A stretch of DNA of 64,000 bases from Akkermansiaceae bacterium (GCA_024233115.1 JACKQB010000002.1:248001-312000), one strand, 5' to 3'. Counted from the stretch's first letter, positions 51,426 to 60,037 are shown. Notes: generated by a model from the sequence alone, not told the origin. Program-made: numbers and translations.

Positions 51426-52631
51426 TCAGGGGGTGAGCCATGATCGGATGCGGTAGAATTTTTCCGTATCCGTGTTGATCGGCACCTGTGCAGTAACCGT
51501 TTGACCCGTGGCGATCATGTCGGAATAGCCTGCAAGTGTAGGCCAGGCACCGACCTGTGACATGTCGTCTGAAACCTCGATGGCATAATGCCGGGTCTTG
51601 CCGGAATACCCAGCTCCCGTTGCGCTGACAGCAGTAAAGGAAATATCCATGTTCCCTCCATTCTTGTTCACGCTGGCAACCAAGGGTGGATTTGAAACCA
51701 CGGGAGAGGTGCCAAAGATGTATTCATCCTCGTTGGACACGCCATCTTTATCCGGATCAGCTGTCGGACCGGAAATATCGCTATCCGCCAGTTGTTGCGT
51801 GTTAAAATAGCTACTCCTCCACGTATCAAACGGATTGATCACAGTCACCGTCGCCGCGTTGGAGTTGGCTCCACCCGGGTTGGCTGTATTGCTTACTTTC
51901 ACCCAATAGAGAGTGGTTGTCGTTAGCGCAGGCGTGGTGAAACTGCTACTATTCGTTCCCACCGGCGTGGTGGTGCTGCCGGACGCCCCCTGATACCATT
52001 GATAGGTAAATGGCGGTGTCCCGGATGCGGTGACGTTCAAGGTGGTCGTTTCCCCGCTGTTAATCGTGGTCGATGCGGGATGCTGCGAAATGGCAGCTCC
52101 CGGAGGTGCAGCCACCACGATCGTGAACGTCCCCAATGCAACTTTACTATCTGCTTCATCGGCTTTTTCCCAAGCCCGGATTTGTATATTTGAATAGGTC
52201 CCCGCCTGGGTAGGCGTCCCCGTGATCGATCCAAATGACTTGTTGACCACTCCCGGGGCAAGAGACAGCCCGGGTGGGAGTGTGCCGGTCACCGAGAAAT
52301 GGTTGACCTTTTCACCTCCAATATTGATGGCTTGAAACACGAAGGTGAGAGCTTCACCCGTCGTCGCCGGAACGGTGTTGGAATTAGCCGATGGTGATAC
52401 CTGCACAACTTCCGTCGCACCGGATACCGAATCAAAAACTCCCAGGCCAGCGACCGTGGCGATGGTCATTTTCACAGCATCCGCCGTGGCAACCGAACTG
52501 ATCAGTTTTGCTTCGGGCAGCAGGAATTGGACATACGGCGATTTTTGAAGCAGCACAATCAGCGAGCTGGCTCGCTGGCCAATACGTCTGAGACGCGGAT
52601 ACTTTACTTGGTATGGATTCATAGTGGTCAT
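51426..52631 (-). CDS. Secreted Ig-like domain protein with calcium-type C-terminal repeat
   Basis: 401 residues from the ATG at 52631. A short hydrophobic N-terminal segment (SLIVLLQKSPYVQFLLPEAKLISSVATA) leads to a domain with TGTLPPGLSLAPGVVNKSFGSITGTPTQAGTYSNIQI (cadherin/putative-Ig type), then an Ig-like repeat ISQHPASTTINSGETTTLNVTASGTPPFTYQWYQGAS, then a thrombospondin-type-3-like DPDKDGVSNEDEYIFGTSP. Typical of exported, surface or extracellular proteins. It is the last gene before the DUF4266 cluster in the same direction but 23 bases after it, so it may be co-transcribed. Confidence 0.8.
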   Translation of the reverse strand: MTTMNPYQVKYPRLRRIGQRASSLIVLLQKSPYVQFLLPEAKLISSVATADAVKMTIATVAGLGVFDSVSGATEVVQVSPSANSNTVPATTGEALTFVFQAINIGGEKVNHFSVTGTLPPGLSLAPGVVNKSFGSITGTPTQAGTYSNIQIRAWEKADEADSKVALGTFTIVVAAPPGAAISQHPASTTINSGETTTLNVTASGTPPFTYQWYQGASGSTTTPVGTNSSSFTTPALTTTTLYWVKVSNTANPGGANSNAATVTVINPFDTWRSSYFNTQQLADSDISGPTADPDKDGVSNEDEYIFGTSPVVSNPPLVASVNKNGGNMDISFTAVSATGAGYSGKTRHYAIEVSDDMSQVGAWPTLAGYSDMIATGQTVTAQVPINTDTEKFYRIRSWLTP

Positions 52632-52653
52632 TGTGTGTTGGATTGGAAAATGA

Positions 52654-52884
52654 TTAGTTACAGCCACAGCCACCGCCACCGACTCCACCACCGCCAAAAC
52701 TCCCCTCACGGGAGAAGTAGACATGCTCGGACATGGGTTTTTGCAAGGGATCTGTATCTTCGCTCATCAGAGGACTAGCCAGGTTTCCCCGCTCATAGGG
52801 TTTGACGCGAACGAGGTGTTGGGAGCAACTGCTGATACCGATCAACAGTGCTGAGCCTGTCAGGATTAGAAATGACTTGATCAT
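52654..52884 (-). CDS. DUF4266 lipoprotein
   Basis: 76 residues: a lipoprotein signal peptide (ALLIGISSC, lipid Cys 20), then VKPYERGNLASPLM, DTDPLQKPMSEHVYFSREGS and a C-terminal tail GGGGVGGGGCGCN. This matches the DUF4266 family, whose glycine/Cys tail is highly conserved. It is found with TlpA, ApbE and DUF3570 genes, as here, in many bacteria. The exact function of the tail is unknown, but it resembles metal-binding or modification sites. Confidence 0.9.
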   Translation of the reverse strand: MIKSFLILTGSALLIGISSCSQHLVRVKPYERGNLASPLMSEDTDPLQKPMSEHVYFSREGSFGGGGVGGGGCGCN

Positions 52885-52933
52885 GGTCTTGTAGTTGAAT
52901 GTTAGAGTTGATGTGTGTTAGAAGCTGTCCGGG

Positions 52934-53425
52934 TTATTTACCGAGCAGGGCAATGATTTCCTTTTCGTAGAGAGCCTCGGTTTTTTTACCTTTGAAGCCT
53001 TTGTGGATATGGCGTATCACGCCTTTGCGATCGACCAGATAACTCGATGGCATCGTGGGCGGATTGAAGAAGGCCGCGGCTTTGTGGGAACTATCGTGCG
53101 CAAGCAGAAACGGTGCCTTGTTCTTAGCTGCAAAGGCTTTGTATTTTCTGACGTCCTCGTCCACGCCAATCGCAATGATGACCAGGCCCTTGGAGGCATA
53201 CTTGTTGTGAAGTCGGGTGAAACATGGAAATGACGCCTTACACGGGGCGCACCATGATGCCCAGAAATCGACAAGAACCACTTTGCCTTTTGTCTTGGGA
53301 ACTGATGACCCGGGAAGCAGTTGAGACAGGCTGGGTAGAGCCTGACCTACGGATGGCTCTTTGGCCATTGAATGCATCAGCAAGGAACAGGTGACGACGG
53401 TTGTTAGTAGTATGGTTTTCATCAT
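52934..53425 (-). CDS. TlpA-like thioredoxin-fold protein
   Basis: 163 residues with a signal peptide (TTVVTCSLLMHSMA). The redox motif WASWCAPC is present, with the cis-Pro loop PTMPSSYLVDRKGVI. Periplasmic thiol-disulfide oxidoreductase, likely to keep thiols of envelope proteins or the neighbouring DUF4266 Cys tail reduced (inference). It lies 49 bases before the DUF4266 start. Confidence 0.93.
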   Translation of the reverse strand: MMKTILLTTVVTCSLLMHSMAKEPSVGQALPSLSQLLPGSSVPKTKGKVVLVDFWASWCAPCKASFPCFTRLHNKYASKGLVIIAIGVDEDVRKYKAFAAKNKAPFLLAHDSSHKAAAFFNPPTMPSSYLVDRKGVIRHIHKGFKGKKTEALYEKEIIALLGK

Positions 53426-53466
53426 ATTGTATTTGTTGGTTTATTAGTTAGGTTGTTGGATTTGAA

Positions 53467-54438
53467 TTATGCGGCTGTGACTTGTCGGCTCATGAAACCC
53501 GGGGTTTTTTCAGTCCCTCGGTCGTCCTGGATACAGGCTTCCACATCCGGTGCGCGGGTTGCAAAGGCGATGCCCTCTTGTCGGCCGAGCACAAAAACCG
53601 TGGTACTTAACACTCCGGCTTGAAGGCATGACGGCGCCAAAGCGGTGACTGAACACATACCGTTAGAAACCGGCCAGCCGGTGCGAGGGTCGAGAATGTG
53701 GCCATAACGGACTCCGTTGTGTTCAAATCCTCGTTCATAATCGCCTGACGATGATACGGCGTAGCCCGAGACTGCGAGTCCGCCGAGGTATTTATCCTTG
53801 TGTCGGCCATTCTGAATGCCCACATGCCAGAACGGATGAACGCCATTGCCACCGATCGCAAACAGATCCTGGCCAAGGTCGATCAGCGCGTCGGTGATTC
53901 CATTCTGATGGGCAATACGTGTCACGTGATCGACTGCGAATTCCTTGCCGAAGCCACCAAAATCGAGCCCCATGCCTTTTTCCGGAAGAAAAACAGCACC
54001 CGGTTTGCGTTGGACCTTCCCCCACCCTGTCAGCTTCAGCGCTGCATCCACCACTTGGGTGTCGGGAAGCCGGGTATGCACGGTTTTCCAGTCCCATACT
54101 TTCAACAGTGGCAGCATCGTGGGATCAAGGATACCCTTGGTCATGCCATACAGGTTATCGATCAAATCCAGGATATGCTCCATGTGGTGGTCGACCTTGA
54201 CCCAGTCGATGCCCGCCGCCGCGTTGATCCGGGAAACCTCGGACCCGGGTCTGAACCTCGAATACTTTTTCTCAAACGTCTCAAGCCAACTCAGTGCCTC
54301 GGCGAGAAACTTCAGCGCCGCTTGCTCGTCGGGCTGGATGAAATTGATTTTACACGACGAGCCAAGCGCACGGAACGCAATGCCCCTGACACCACGTTCG
54401 TCGGGTTTGATGGATATGGATGTCGCTGGATTGCTCAT
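53467..54438 (-). CDS. apbE: FAD:protein FMN transferase (ApbE family)
   Basis: 323 residues from the ATG at 54438. Attaches FMN covalently to Thr in target proteins, mostly redox subunits of membrane complexes. Landmarks: KKYSRFRPGSEVSRINAAAG, GLDFGGFGKEFAVDHV, ALIDLGQDLFAIG and the C-terminal GHILDPRTGWPVSNGMCSVTALAPS, which includes the Mg2+/FAD region. No signal peptide is evident, unlike many ApbEs. It overlaps or abuts the DUF3570 gene (13-base gap) in one operon. Confidence 0.93.
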   Translation of the reverse strand: MSNPATSISIKPDERGVRGIAFRALGSSCKINFIQPDEQAALKFLAEALSWLETFEKKYSRFRPGSEVSRINAAAGIDWVKVDHHMEHILDLIDNLYGMTKGILDPTMLPLLKVWDWKTVHTRLPDTQVVDAALKLTGWGKVQRKPGAVFLPEKGMGLDFGGFGKEFAVDHVTRIAHQNGITDALIDLGQDLFAIGGNGVHPFWHVGIQNGRHKDKYLGGLAVSGYAVSSSGDYERGFEHNGVRYGHILDPRTGWPVSNGMCSVTALAPSCLQAGVLSTTVFVLGRQEGIAFATRAPDVEACIQDDRGTEKTPGFMSRQVTAA

Positions 54439-54451
54439 GTTATACCCGCTG

Positions 54452-55612
54452 TTAAAATTTGGCATTCAATCCGAAGGTCCAGATATCGGCATCAATGTAT
54501 GCTTGGTCGGGGGCTTGATCGGAACCCTGGCCAGTCATGCTGTAGTGTTCATAGGCCGCTGACATGGAGACATTCTCCGTGATCTGGTAACGAAGCCTGA
54601 GTCCCAGACTCAGGGCATTGAACGAAGACAAACGGTAATCCGATGAGTAATTCGGCCCCGATCCGTCTGGATACCTTGCCGGATCTGTGATGGGCACGTC
54701 ATTGAGTGTATTGGCAAAGAAATCAGCCGCATTCTGCTGGTAGTACCGGATAAACGGGTTGAGCTCCCATGATTCACCGATGGCTTGCCGCCATTCCACC
54801 TCGGCTGTTTGTGAGAATACTCCATAATCATCGTTTGAGAGCCGCAGCATAACATCCAGACTGGCATCAGCCTTTTCAAAGAAGTGTTTCCCTTCTAACT
54901 GGAGAACCTGGCGGAATCTGCTGTCGGGGCGGTTTTCGGCATAGACATTCACCACCGGAATCGGAGGAATCCCGGGAAAAACAACAGTCTCATTACGCTG
55001 GATCACCTTATACGGGTCGTTGAGATATCCCTCGCTATAACCCAGTGTGAAATTAATCGATACCGTTGTGTTTTTATCAATGATCTGGGTCACACCTGCA
55101 AACAGATCATAATTTTTCTTATCCTGATCCGGCAAACCAAAGACCGCTACCTGATCGTCGACGTAGTTGACCCCATAGGTGAAGGTCGTGTTTTTCTGGT
55201 TCAACTCCCACTTGTCACTGAGCGCAAAACCATAGGACAGGTAATCATCCTCGCTACTGCGGGACAGCTCGAATTCGACCCGGTGGTCGCCAAACTGATG
55301 CGACAACGCTGCCATAATCCCCGTGCGCACATCCTCAAGTTCAGAGAGAAACGATTGGCCGCTGTCAGGAAGGACACCCGATGGTGATGCCCCGCTGATC
55401 GCGTCTCTCAAATATTGGAACCTGAATGACGTGTCGTTACTCAGATCAAACTGGGTGCGCAGATAATACGACTCAATCCGGATACGGTCCGCACGCTCCT
55501 GATAGATTTGGTAGCTCAGGTCGTAGCGGTGGCTGTCGATGGCAACACCCGCCCCCGCCTGGGTAGCGAGCGGAAGAACCGCTGGGGTATAGATGATATA
55601 CTTTTTGTTCAT
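54452..55612 (-). CDS. DUF3570 outer-membrane-like protein
   Basis: 386 residues from the ATG at 55612. A short N-terminal signal stretch (YIIYTPAVLPLATQAGA) is followed by aromatic-rich, alternating beta strands ending in the C-terminal signature WTFGLNAKF, typical of an outer-membrane beta-barrel. It matches the DUF3570 family in length and in its partners ApbE, TlpA and DUF4266. Repeated phrases such as RADRIRIESYYLRTQFDLSNDTSFRFQY show the barrel strands. First gene of the cluster. No biochemical function is known to me. Confidence 0.85.
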   Translation of the reverse strand: MNKKYIIYTPAVLPLATQAGAGVAIDSHRYDLSYQIYQERADRIRIESYYLRTQFDLSNDTSFRFQYLRDAISGASPSGVLPDSGQSFLSELEDVRTGIMAALSHQFGDHRVEFELSRSSEDDYLSYGFALSDKWELNQKNTTFTYGVNYVDDQVAVFGLPDQDKKNYDLFAGVTQIIDKNTTVSINFTLGYSEGYLNDPYKVIQRNETVVFPGIPPIPVVNVYAENRPDSRFRQVLQLEGKHFFEKADASLDVMLRLSNDDYGVFSQTAEVEWRQAIGESWELNPFIRYYQQNAADFFANTLNDVPITDPARYPDGSGPNYSSDYRLSSFNALSLGLRLRYQITENVSMSAAYEHYSMTGQGSDQAPDQAYIDADIWTFGLNAKF

Positions 55613-55725
55613 AATGGATAAATGTATGTTGATGATTCTAAAACGGGGGTCGAAGTACATGTCGAGGCATGGCAATAATGCTGGGGACATCAAAAGACGG
55701 ATGTCAGGGAAACGTGCTTACCGTG

Positions 55726-56233
55726 GGCAGTTCCAGGCAGCCTGCAATCAACACAGTGTGTGATCCACACAGGCCTATGGGCTGAGCTCAATGCGCAGCA
55801 CTAAAAAAATGAATCAAAGCCGATAGACACCCGTCCGGGCATTCATCAACCAGTAGTTCGGAAACAACAGCGGAGGCGGCGCCCTGGCTGCAGGGCTTGC
55901 ATGATATCCGACCGGGGTATGACCCGATTCACGGTTATCGATTGCCGTCGCGTAATGTGCAGGAACATCGATATCAATCCCGTTACATGTATCGGCCGTT
56001 TTCCCAATACCTTCTTCGCAGTGGCAGACAGGCAATTCCTGGTCACTGCCGTCCGACGGCTTCTTCCAGTCGGTGAGTCCATTGTAATCAGGATTTCCCC
56101 CACCCGGTGAACCGACCTCATGTTTATGGGGGTAGACCATTCCTAACGGTTCAAATAGCTGACACGGACAGCTTGGCAGAGCCAAATAGACTGCCATCCA
56201 CGTTGCCAGGAATATTTTAATCGAGACTATCAA
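55726..56233 (-). repeat. Duplicated segment, copy B (gene plus 3' flank)
   Basis: Counterpart of 46407-46913. Similarity includes the non-coding sequence after the stop codon and ends immediately upstream of the gene start, as in copy A, so the duplicated unit carries gene and terminator region but not the promoter. Confidence 0.65.
55814..56233 (-). CDS. Cys/His-rich exported protein, paralog of 46494, unknown function
   Basis: 139 residues, starting with TTG at 56233. Same design as copy A: FLATWMAVYLALPSCPCQLFEPLGM, PHKHEVGSPGGGNPDYNG, LPVCHCEEGIGKTA, then a diverged middle (DIDVPAHYATAIDNRESGHTP) and the conserved end NYWLMNARTGVYRL. The Cys/His content suggests metal binding in the periplasm. 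It lies between the DUF3570 cluster and the candidate selC gene, transcribed in the cluster's direction but 200 bases upstream of it. Confidence 0.65.
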   Translation of the reverse strand: MIVSIKIFLATWMAVYLALPSCPCQLFEPLGMVYPHKHEVGSPGGGNPDYNGLTDWKKPSDGSDQELPVCHCEEGIGKTADTCNGIDIDVPAHYATAIDNRESGHTPVGYHASPAARAPPPLLFPNYWLMNARTGVYRL

Positions 56234-56366
56234 AGGGGTACCGTTAACACTTCGTAACTACATTTTTCTATTCGACGTGTCAAAGCATTTTTCTGGGAAA
56301 AGCCCGTAAAGTTTGAACAAGCCCATCTGATCGTAACACATTCGCAAGCCTTTGGGCAACCTTCCA

Positions 56367-56394
56367 TTGACAAGACAAGACCACGCGCTAATTT
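56367..56394 (+). promoter_or_regulatory. Sigma70-type promoter of the candidate selC gene
   Basis: TTGACA at 56367-56372 and TAATTT at 56389-56394 with a 16-base spacer, giving a start near 56401, about 11 bases before the 5' end of the tRNA-like gene. This is one of the best promoter matches in the window. Confidence 0.6.
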
Positions 56395-56411
56395 CGCAGC
56401 GTTCTTCGATT

Positions 56412-56503
56412 GGAGAGTGAGGCGTGTCTGGTGGCCGCCGCGGTTTTCAAAACCGTTGAAAGGCTGTTATGGTCTTTGGTTGGTTCGATTCCTTCCCTCT
56501 CCG
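56412..56503 (+). tRNA. selC: Candidate selenocysteine tRNA (anticodon UCA)
   Basis: 92 bases. The anticodon arm is GCGGT-TTTCAAA-ACCGT, giving anticodon TCA (56447-56449), which reads UGA. There is a long variable arm, AAAGGC/GTCTTT, a 4-bp D-stem GGCG/CGCC with a TGGT loop, and the T-loop TTCGATT. The acceptor pairs GGAGAG/CTCTCC with discriminator G, as in E. coli selC, and no CCA is encoded. Oddities: T7 faces C, and the T-stem GGTTGG/CCTTCC contains two T-T mismatches; only 12 bases separate the T-loop from the discriminator, against 13 in the classical 8+5 form. A good promoter lies upstream. A decayed or unusual selC is possible, but a serine tRNA is ruled out by the anticodon. Confidence 0.75.
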
Positions 56504-56528
56504 CTTTCCCTTGGTCACACCAGGCGGG

Positions 56529-57140
56529 CTAACTGATCTCAAGCTTGCCGATCTCCTTCATAATCTTATCGGAAATCAGCTGATAGTCATCGCGGCCTTT
56601 GGCTTTGAGTTCCTCGGGGGAAAATGTGATCGGGTCGCCGACGACGAGCGTGATCGGTCGGAATCTCATTTTGCTCGATCCACGGGGTAGCGCATCGCGG
56701 GCACCGAAGATACGGACAGGCTGCACGACGGCTTTACTTTTTGCCACGATCAAACCAGTGCCCGCCTCAGCGGGTTGAAGGTTCCCGTCGAGGGTGCGGG
56801 CTCCCTCGGGAAAGACAACAACCTGATTGCCCTGTCGCAACAGTTTGATAATGGTCTTGAGGCTGGTCATATCGGGTCGGTCCTGATCGACCGGAACCGC
56901 GTTCAGCCTCGGGTAAAGCCAGGCACCGAGTCCACGGAAGAGCGTTTTACGCGCCAGGTAATAGACCTCCTTGTCGTAGCCAATCCCGACCAAGGGAGGG
57001 TCGAGATAACTTTCATGGTTCGATGCAATCAGCACCGGCCCGTCGGTAACCAGCTTCTCTTTGCCTATAACACGGTAAGAAAAAAAGCAGACGAAGCACA
57101 TCTTCCAGAGTGTGTAGCAGAACCAGTAGATTGTTTTCAT
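56529..57140 (-). CDS. plsC: Lysophospholipid acyltransferase (1-acyl-sn-glycerol-3-phosphate acyltransferase type)
   Basis: 203 residues from the ATG at 57140. PlsC-like: the NHESYLD (NHxxxxD) catalytic motif near residue 40, VVVFPEGART for glycerol-3-phosphate binding, and IFGARDALPRG later. Adds the second acyl chain in phospholipid synthesis at the inner membrane face. The order plsC-cmk-aroA-tyrA on the minus strand is a common conserved cluster; rpsA, which often follows, is not here. Confidence 0.93.
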   Translation of the reverse strand: MKTIYWFCYTLWKMCFVCFFSYRVIGKEKLVTDGPVLIASNHESYLDPPLVGIGYDKEVYYLARKTLFRGLGAWLYPRLNAVPVDQDRPDMTSLKTIIKLLRQGNQVVVFPEGARTLDGNLQPAEAGTGLIVAKSKAVVQPVRIFGARDALPRGSSKMRFRPITLVVGDPITFSPEELKAKGRDDYQLISDKIMKEIGKLEIS

Positions 57141-57153
57141 ATCAAAAAAATGG

Positions 57154-57816
57154 TTAATCTTGGAGTCCTTGGGCGCGGAGTGCCAGCAGAGCGGTCTCGA
57201 CGACTTCATCAATATCCATCTCCGAGCTATCAATCACCGTGGCTCCGTCCGCCACCACCAGGGGCGAGGTCTTTCGTTTACTGTCCTCGGCATCACGTTG
57301 GCTCACCACATCGGCCAGACCTTCTGCTGACCGGCGTGCCAGGCGAACCTCCTCGGAGGCATCGATATAGAGTTTATAGGGGGTATCAGGAAAAACCACG
57401 GAGCCAATGTCGCGCCCTTCCATCACCAGACTGCCGAGCGTGAGATACTCGCGCTGTTTGGCGACCAGGAGTTCGCGCACCTCGGGGATGGCGGCCACTT
57501 TGGAAACGCGGGCGTTCACCGGGTCCTCCCTGAGTGCGTCACCGGGATCGATACCGTCGATCAGGATTGTCGATCCCCCGCCCTTGATTCCGCAGGTGAC
57601 TTCGATGTGCTTGAGCATGGCGATCACAGCTCCGGAATCGGAAGCGTCCACCCCCTTTTCAATGGTGGCCCAGGCGATGGCGCGGTACATGGCGCCGGTG
57701 TTGATCATGATCAGGCCCAGACGCTCTGCCAGTCGGCGGGCGACGGTGCTCTTTCCTGATGCGGCGGGGCCGTCGATGGCGACAGCAAAGTGGTTGGATG
57801 TTTGGCTCTCTGACAT
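57154..57816 (-). CDS. cmk: (d)CMP kinase
   Basis: 220 residues from the ATG at 57816. Nucleoside monophosphate kinase with P-loop AIDGPAASGKST, MINTGAMYRAIAW, the family MEGRDIGSVVFPD motif, and SEEVRLARRSAEG in the lid region. It phosphorylates CMP and dCMP. It lies 10 bases after aroA and 13 before plsC in one operon. Confidence 0.97.
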   Translation of the reverse strand: MSESQTSNHFAVAIDGPAASGKSTVARRLAERLGLIMINTGAMYRAIAWATIEKGVDASDSGAVIAMLKHIEVTCGIKGGGSTILIDGIDPGDALREDPVNARVSKVAAIPEVRELLVAKQREYLTLGSLVMEGRDIGSVVFPDTPYKLYIDASEEVRLARRSAEGLADVVSQRDAEDSKRKTSPLVVADGATVIDSSEMDIDEVVETALLALRAQGLQD

Positions 57817-57826
57817 GGAAAAATAA

Positions 57827-59149
57827 TTACCTGGGGGATCTCCCGTTCTTGATCGAGGACAGATGCGTCGCAAAACCCGGGTAGGAAGTATCGATACACT
57901 TTGTATTGTTAACCACCGTTTCCCCGTGTGCGAAGAGACCGGCAATCGCAAAGGCCATCGCAATCCGGTGATCGCCAAAGCTATCCAGCTCGGCACCTTT
58001 CAGTGGTTTGCCTCCGGTGATCTCCATACCGTCCTCGAACTCCTCGACTTCAGCTCCCATGGCACGCAAGTTCTCACAAACCGTCGCGATGCGATCGCTT
58101 TCCTTCACACGCAGCTCCCTGGCATTACGGATCATGGTCTTCCCTTGCGCCAGCGCACCAGCCACTGCGAGGATGGGGATTTCATCGATCAAGTTGGGGA
58201 TTTCCTCACTCTTGATCTCGGTGCCACGCAGTGGTTTACCGGTGATCTCGATGTTGCCATAGGGCTCGCCGTACTCTTCGGAGAGAACGACGTCCTTGAT
58301 CTGGGCACCCATGCGGATCAAGACATTCAGAAGTGCGGTCCGGGTCGGGTTCAAACCTACATTCTTGATCAGTAAATGCGAGCCAGGCAGGGCGGCGGCA
58401 GCAACGATCCAGAAGGCTGCGGAAGAAATATCACCGGGCACCCGGAAATCGCCCGACTCCGGCATCTGTCCGCCGTAGACGGATATTTCATCGCCAGTGC
58501 GGATGGAGCGAATACGGAAATAGGCTAACATCCGCTCGGTATGGTCACGCGTCTCGGCTGGCTGGACAACGGTCGTTTTCCCCTCGGTAAACAGTCCGGC
58601 CAGCAGGATGGCACTTTTCACCTGGGCACTGGCCACGGGCATCCGGTAGCTGATGGGTTGGAGCGTGGCTCCCTTGATACGCAGCGGGGCACAGCCCGGG
58701 GTGTCGCCGCAGGCCTTGATCGACGCCCCCATTTCCTCAAGTGGCTTGATAATACGACCCATCGGGCGCGACTGGAGAGATGCGTCTCCGGTGAGAACCG
58801 ACTCGAATGGCTGGGCCGCGAGCAAACCTGCCAGGAGTCGCATGCCGGTTCCCGAGTTTCCACAATCCACATTTCCTGACGGCGCACTGAGTTTCATCCG
58901 CCGGCCCTGGATCTTGATCGATGTAGGGCCGTAGCCGTCCTTGGTTTCCAGCACCTCATGGGTGGCACCCAGCTGGGCCATGGCATTCAGGGTATTGAGG
59001 CAGTCCTCGCTCGGTAAATAGTTGTCAATCCGACACACCCCATTGGACAAGCCCGCGAGAATGGCTGCCCTGTGAGAGATGCTTTTATCGCCGGGAACCT
59101 CGAACTCGGCCCATAGGTCTTTGATTGCTTTTACCTTCAGGGTAGTCAT
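57827..59149 (-). CDS. aroA: 3-phosphoshikimate 1-carboxyvinyltransferase (EPSP synthase)
   Basis: 440 residues. Two inverse alpha/beta domains. Substrate-binding landmarks PGDKSISHRA, SAPSGNVDCGNSGTGMRLLAG, the ESDRIAT loop and the C-terminal DHRIAMAFAIAGL are all visible. It makes EPSP from PEP and shikimate-3-phosphate in the chorismate pathway, one step beyond the aroE reaction encoded at 5283. Same operon as tyrA, cmk and plsC. Confidence 0.97.
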   Translation of the reverse strand: MTTLKVKAIKDLWAEFEVPGDKSISHRAAILAGLSNGVCRIDNYLPSEDCLNTLNAMAQLGATHEVLETKDGYGPTSIKIQGRRMKLSAPSGNVDCGNSGTGMRLLAGLLAAQPFESVLTGDASLQSRPMGRIIKPLEEMGASIKACGDTPGCAPLRIKGATLQPISYRMPVASAQVKSAILLAGLFTEGKTTVVQPAETRDHTERMLAYFRIRSIRTGDEISVYGGQMPESGDFRVPGDISSAAFWIVAAAALPGSHLLIKNVGLNPTRTALLNVLIRMGAQIKDVVLSEEYGEPYGNIEITGKPLRGTEIKSEEIPNLIDEIPILAVAGALAQGKTMIRNARELRVKESDRIATVCENLRAMGAEVEEFEDGMEITGGKPLKGAELDSFGDHRIAMAFAIAGLFAHGETVVNNTKCIDTSYPGFATHLSSIKNGRSPR

Positions 59150-59197
59150 GTAGTTGGTATTTGAATTTGACGGGGTATTAGATGGTGTAAAAAGAGA

Positions 59198-60037
59198 TTA
59201 AAGGGTATCCCGCAGCCGCTTTGCTTCCTCCAGCACACGGGTAAGCTCTTCATCGCTGGAATTCTCAAGCAAAGCAAGCATTTCACGCAAGTGTGTGATG
59301 GTCTCCTTGATTGGCTCTTTCAACGCCTCCCGGTTGCGGAGGAAAATCTCGGCCCACATCCCGGGATGACCGGATGCCACACGCGTGGTGTCCCGCATGC
59401 CATTGCCGGCAAAGATACCGTCTTCCGGGTGTTTGAGCCCGACCAGGGCACCGATCGATGCCAGCATGTGCGGCAGGTGACTGATTCTCGCCATCACCCG
59501 GTCATGTTCTTCTGACGAGGTGACGTAGCACTGGCACCCGATCGCCTCCCACAAGCCTTTGATGGTGCGTAGGTCCGCATCGGAATGGTTGAAGTCGTTG
59601 GTGACCACACACGCGGCACCGTCAAACAGGTCCGAACGGGCCGCAGCCACTCCGGCCTGCTCCGAACCCGCCATGGGGTGGCTGCCGATGTATTTCGCCC
59701 CGGCTTCCCTGACCACGTGTTCGAGGGCATCGCGGGGTGTCAGCTTGACACTACCCACATCGGTGATGATCACACCCTCCAACGAACATGAGGCAGACGC
59801 CGCCCCTAGGATTTCCAGCATGGCACCCACAGGTGAAGCCAGGATAATGATTTCCGCGCCCCTTACGGCAGCGGCCAGATCTGTGCTCGCGTCTGTTATA
59901 CCCTGCGCCCTTGCCTCGGCCACCCCCTGCTCACGTCGACCCCACAGCGCCACCCGGACCCCGGGCAGACGTGCTTGTACTGCGAGGGCAATCGAGCCTC
60001 CCAGTAGTCCGCTTCCAAGAACAGCAATACGTTTCAT
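59198..60037 (-). CDS. tyrA: Prephenate dehydrogenase
   Basis: 279 residues from the ATG at 60037. Rossmann motif AVLGSGLLGGSIALA, the prephenate-binding HPMAGSEQAG and the catalytic His in RISHLPHML, plus DTTRVASGHPGMWAEIF. Converts prephenate to 4-hydroxyphenylpyruvate for tyrosine. The cluster tyrA-aroA-cmk-plsC runs on the minus strand. Confidence 0.95.
   Translation of the reverse strand: MKRIAVLGSGLLGGSIALAVQARLPGVRVALWGRREQGVAEARAQGITDASTDLAAAVRGAEIIILASPVGAMLEILGAASASCSLEGVIITDVGSVKLTPRDALEHVVREAGAKYIGSHPMAGSEQAGVAAARSDLFDGAACVVTNDFNHSDADLRTIKGLWEAIGCQCYVTSSEEHDRVMARISHLPHMLASIGALVGLKHPEDGIFAGNGMRDTTRVASGHPGMWAEIFLRNREALKEPIKETITHLREMLALLENSSDEELTRVLEEAKRLRDTL

Noticed and set aside
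53800..54582. 260-codon open frame on the plus strand opposite apbE
   Set aside because: It overlaps the conserved ApbE frame completely and has no recognisable family features.
46407..56233. Composite transposon bounded by the duplicated segments
   Set aside because: No transposase or terminal inverted repeats are visible, and the intervening genes look ordinary and native in composition.
56412..56503. Serine tRNA
   Set aside because: The anticodon loop TTTCAAA gives UCA, not a serine anticodon, while the long variable arm is kept, so selenocysteine tRNA fits better.
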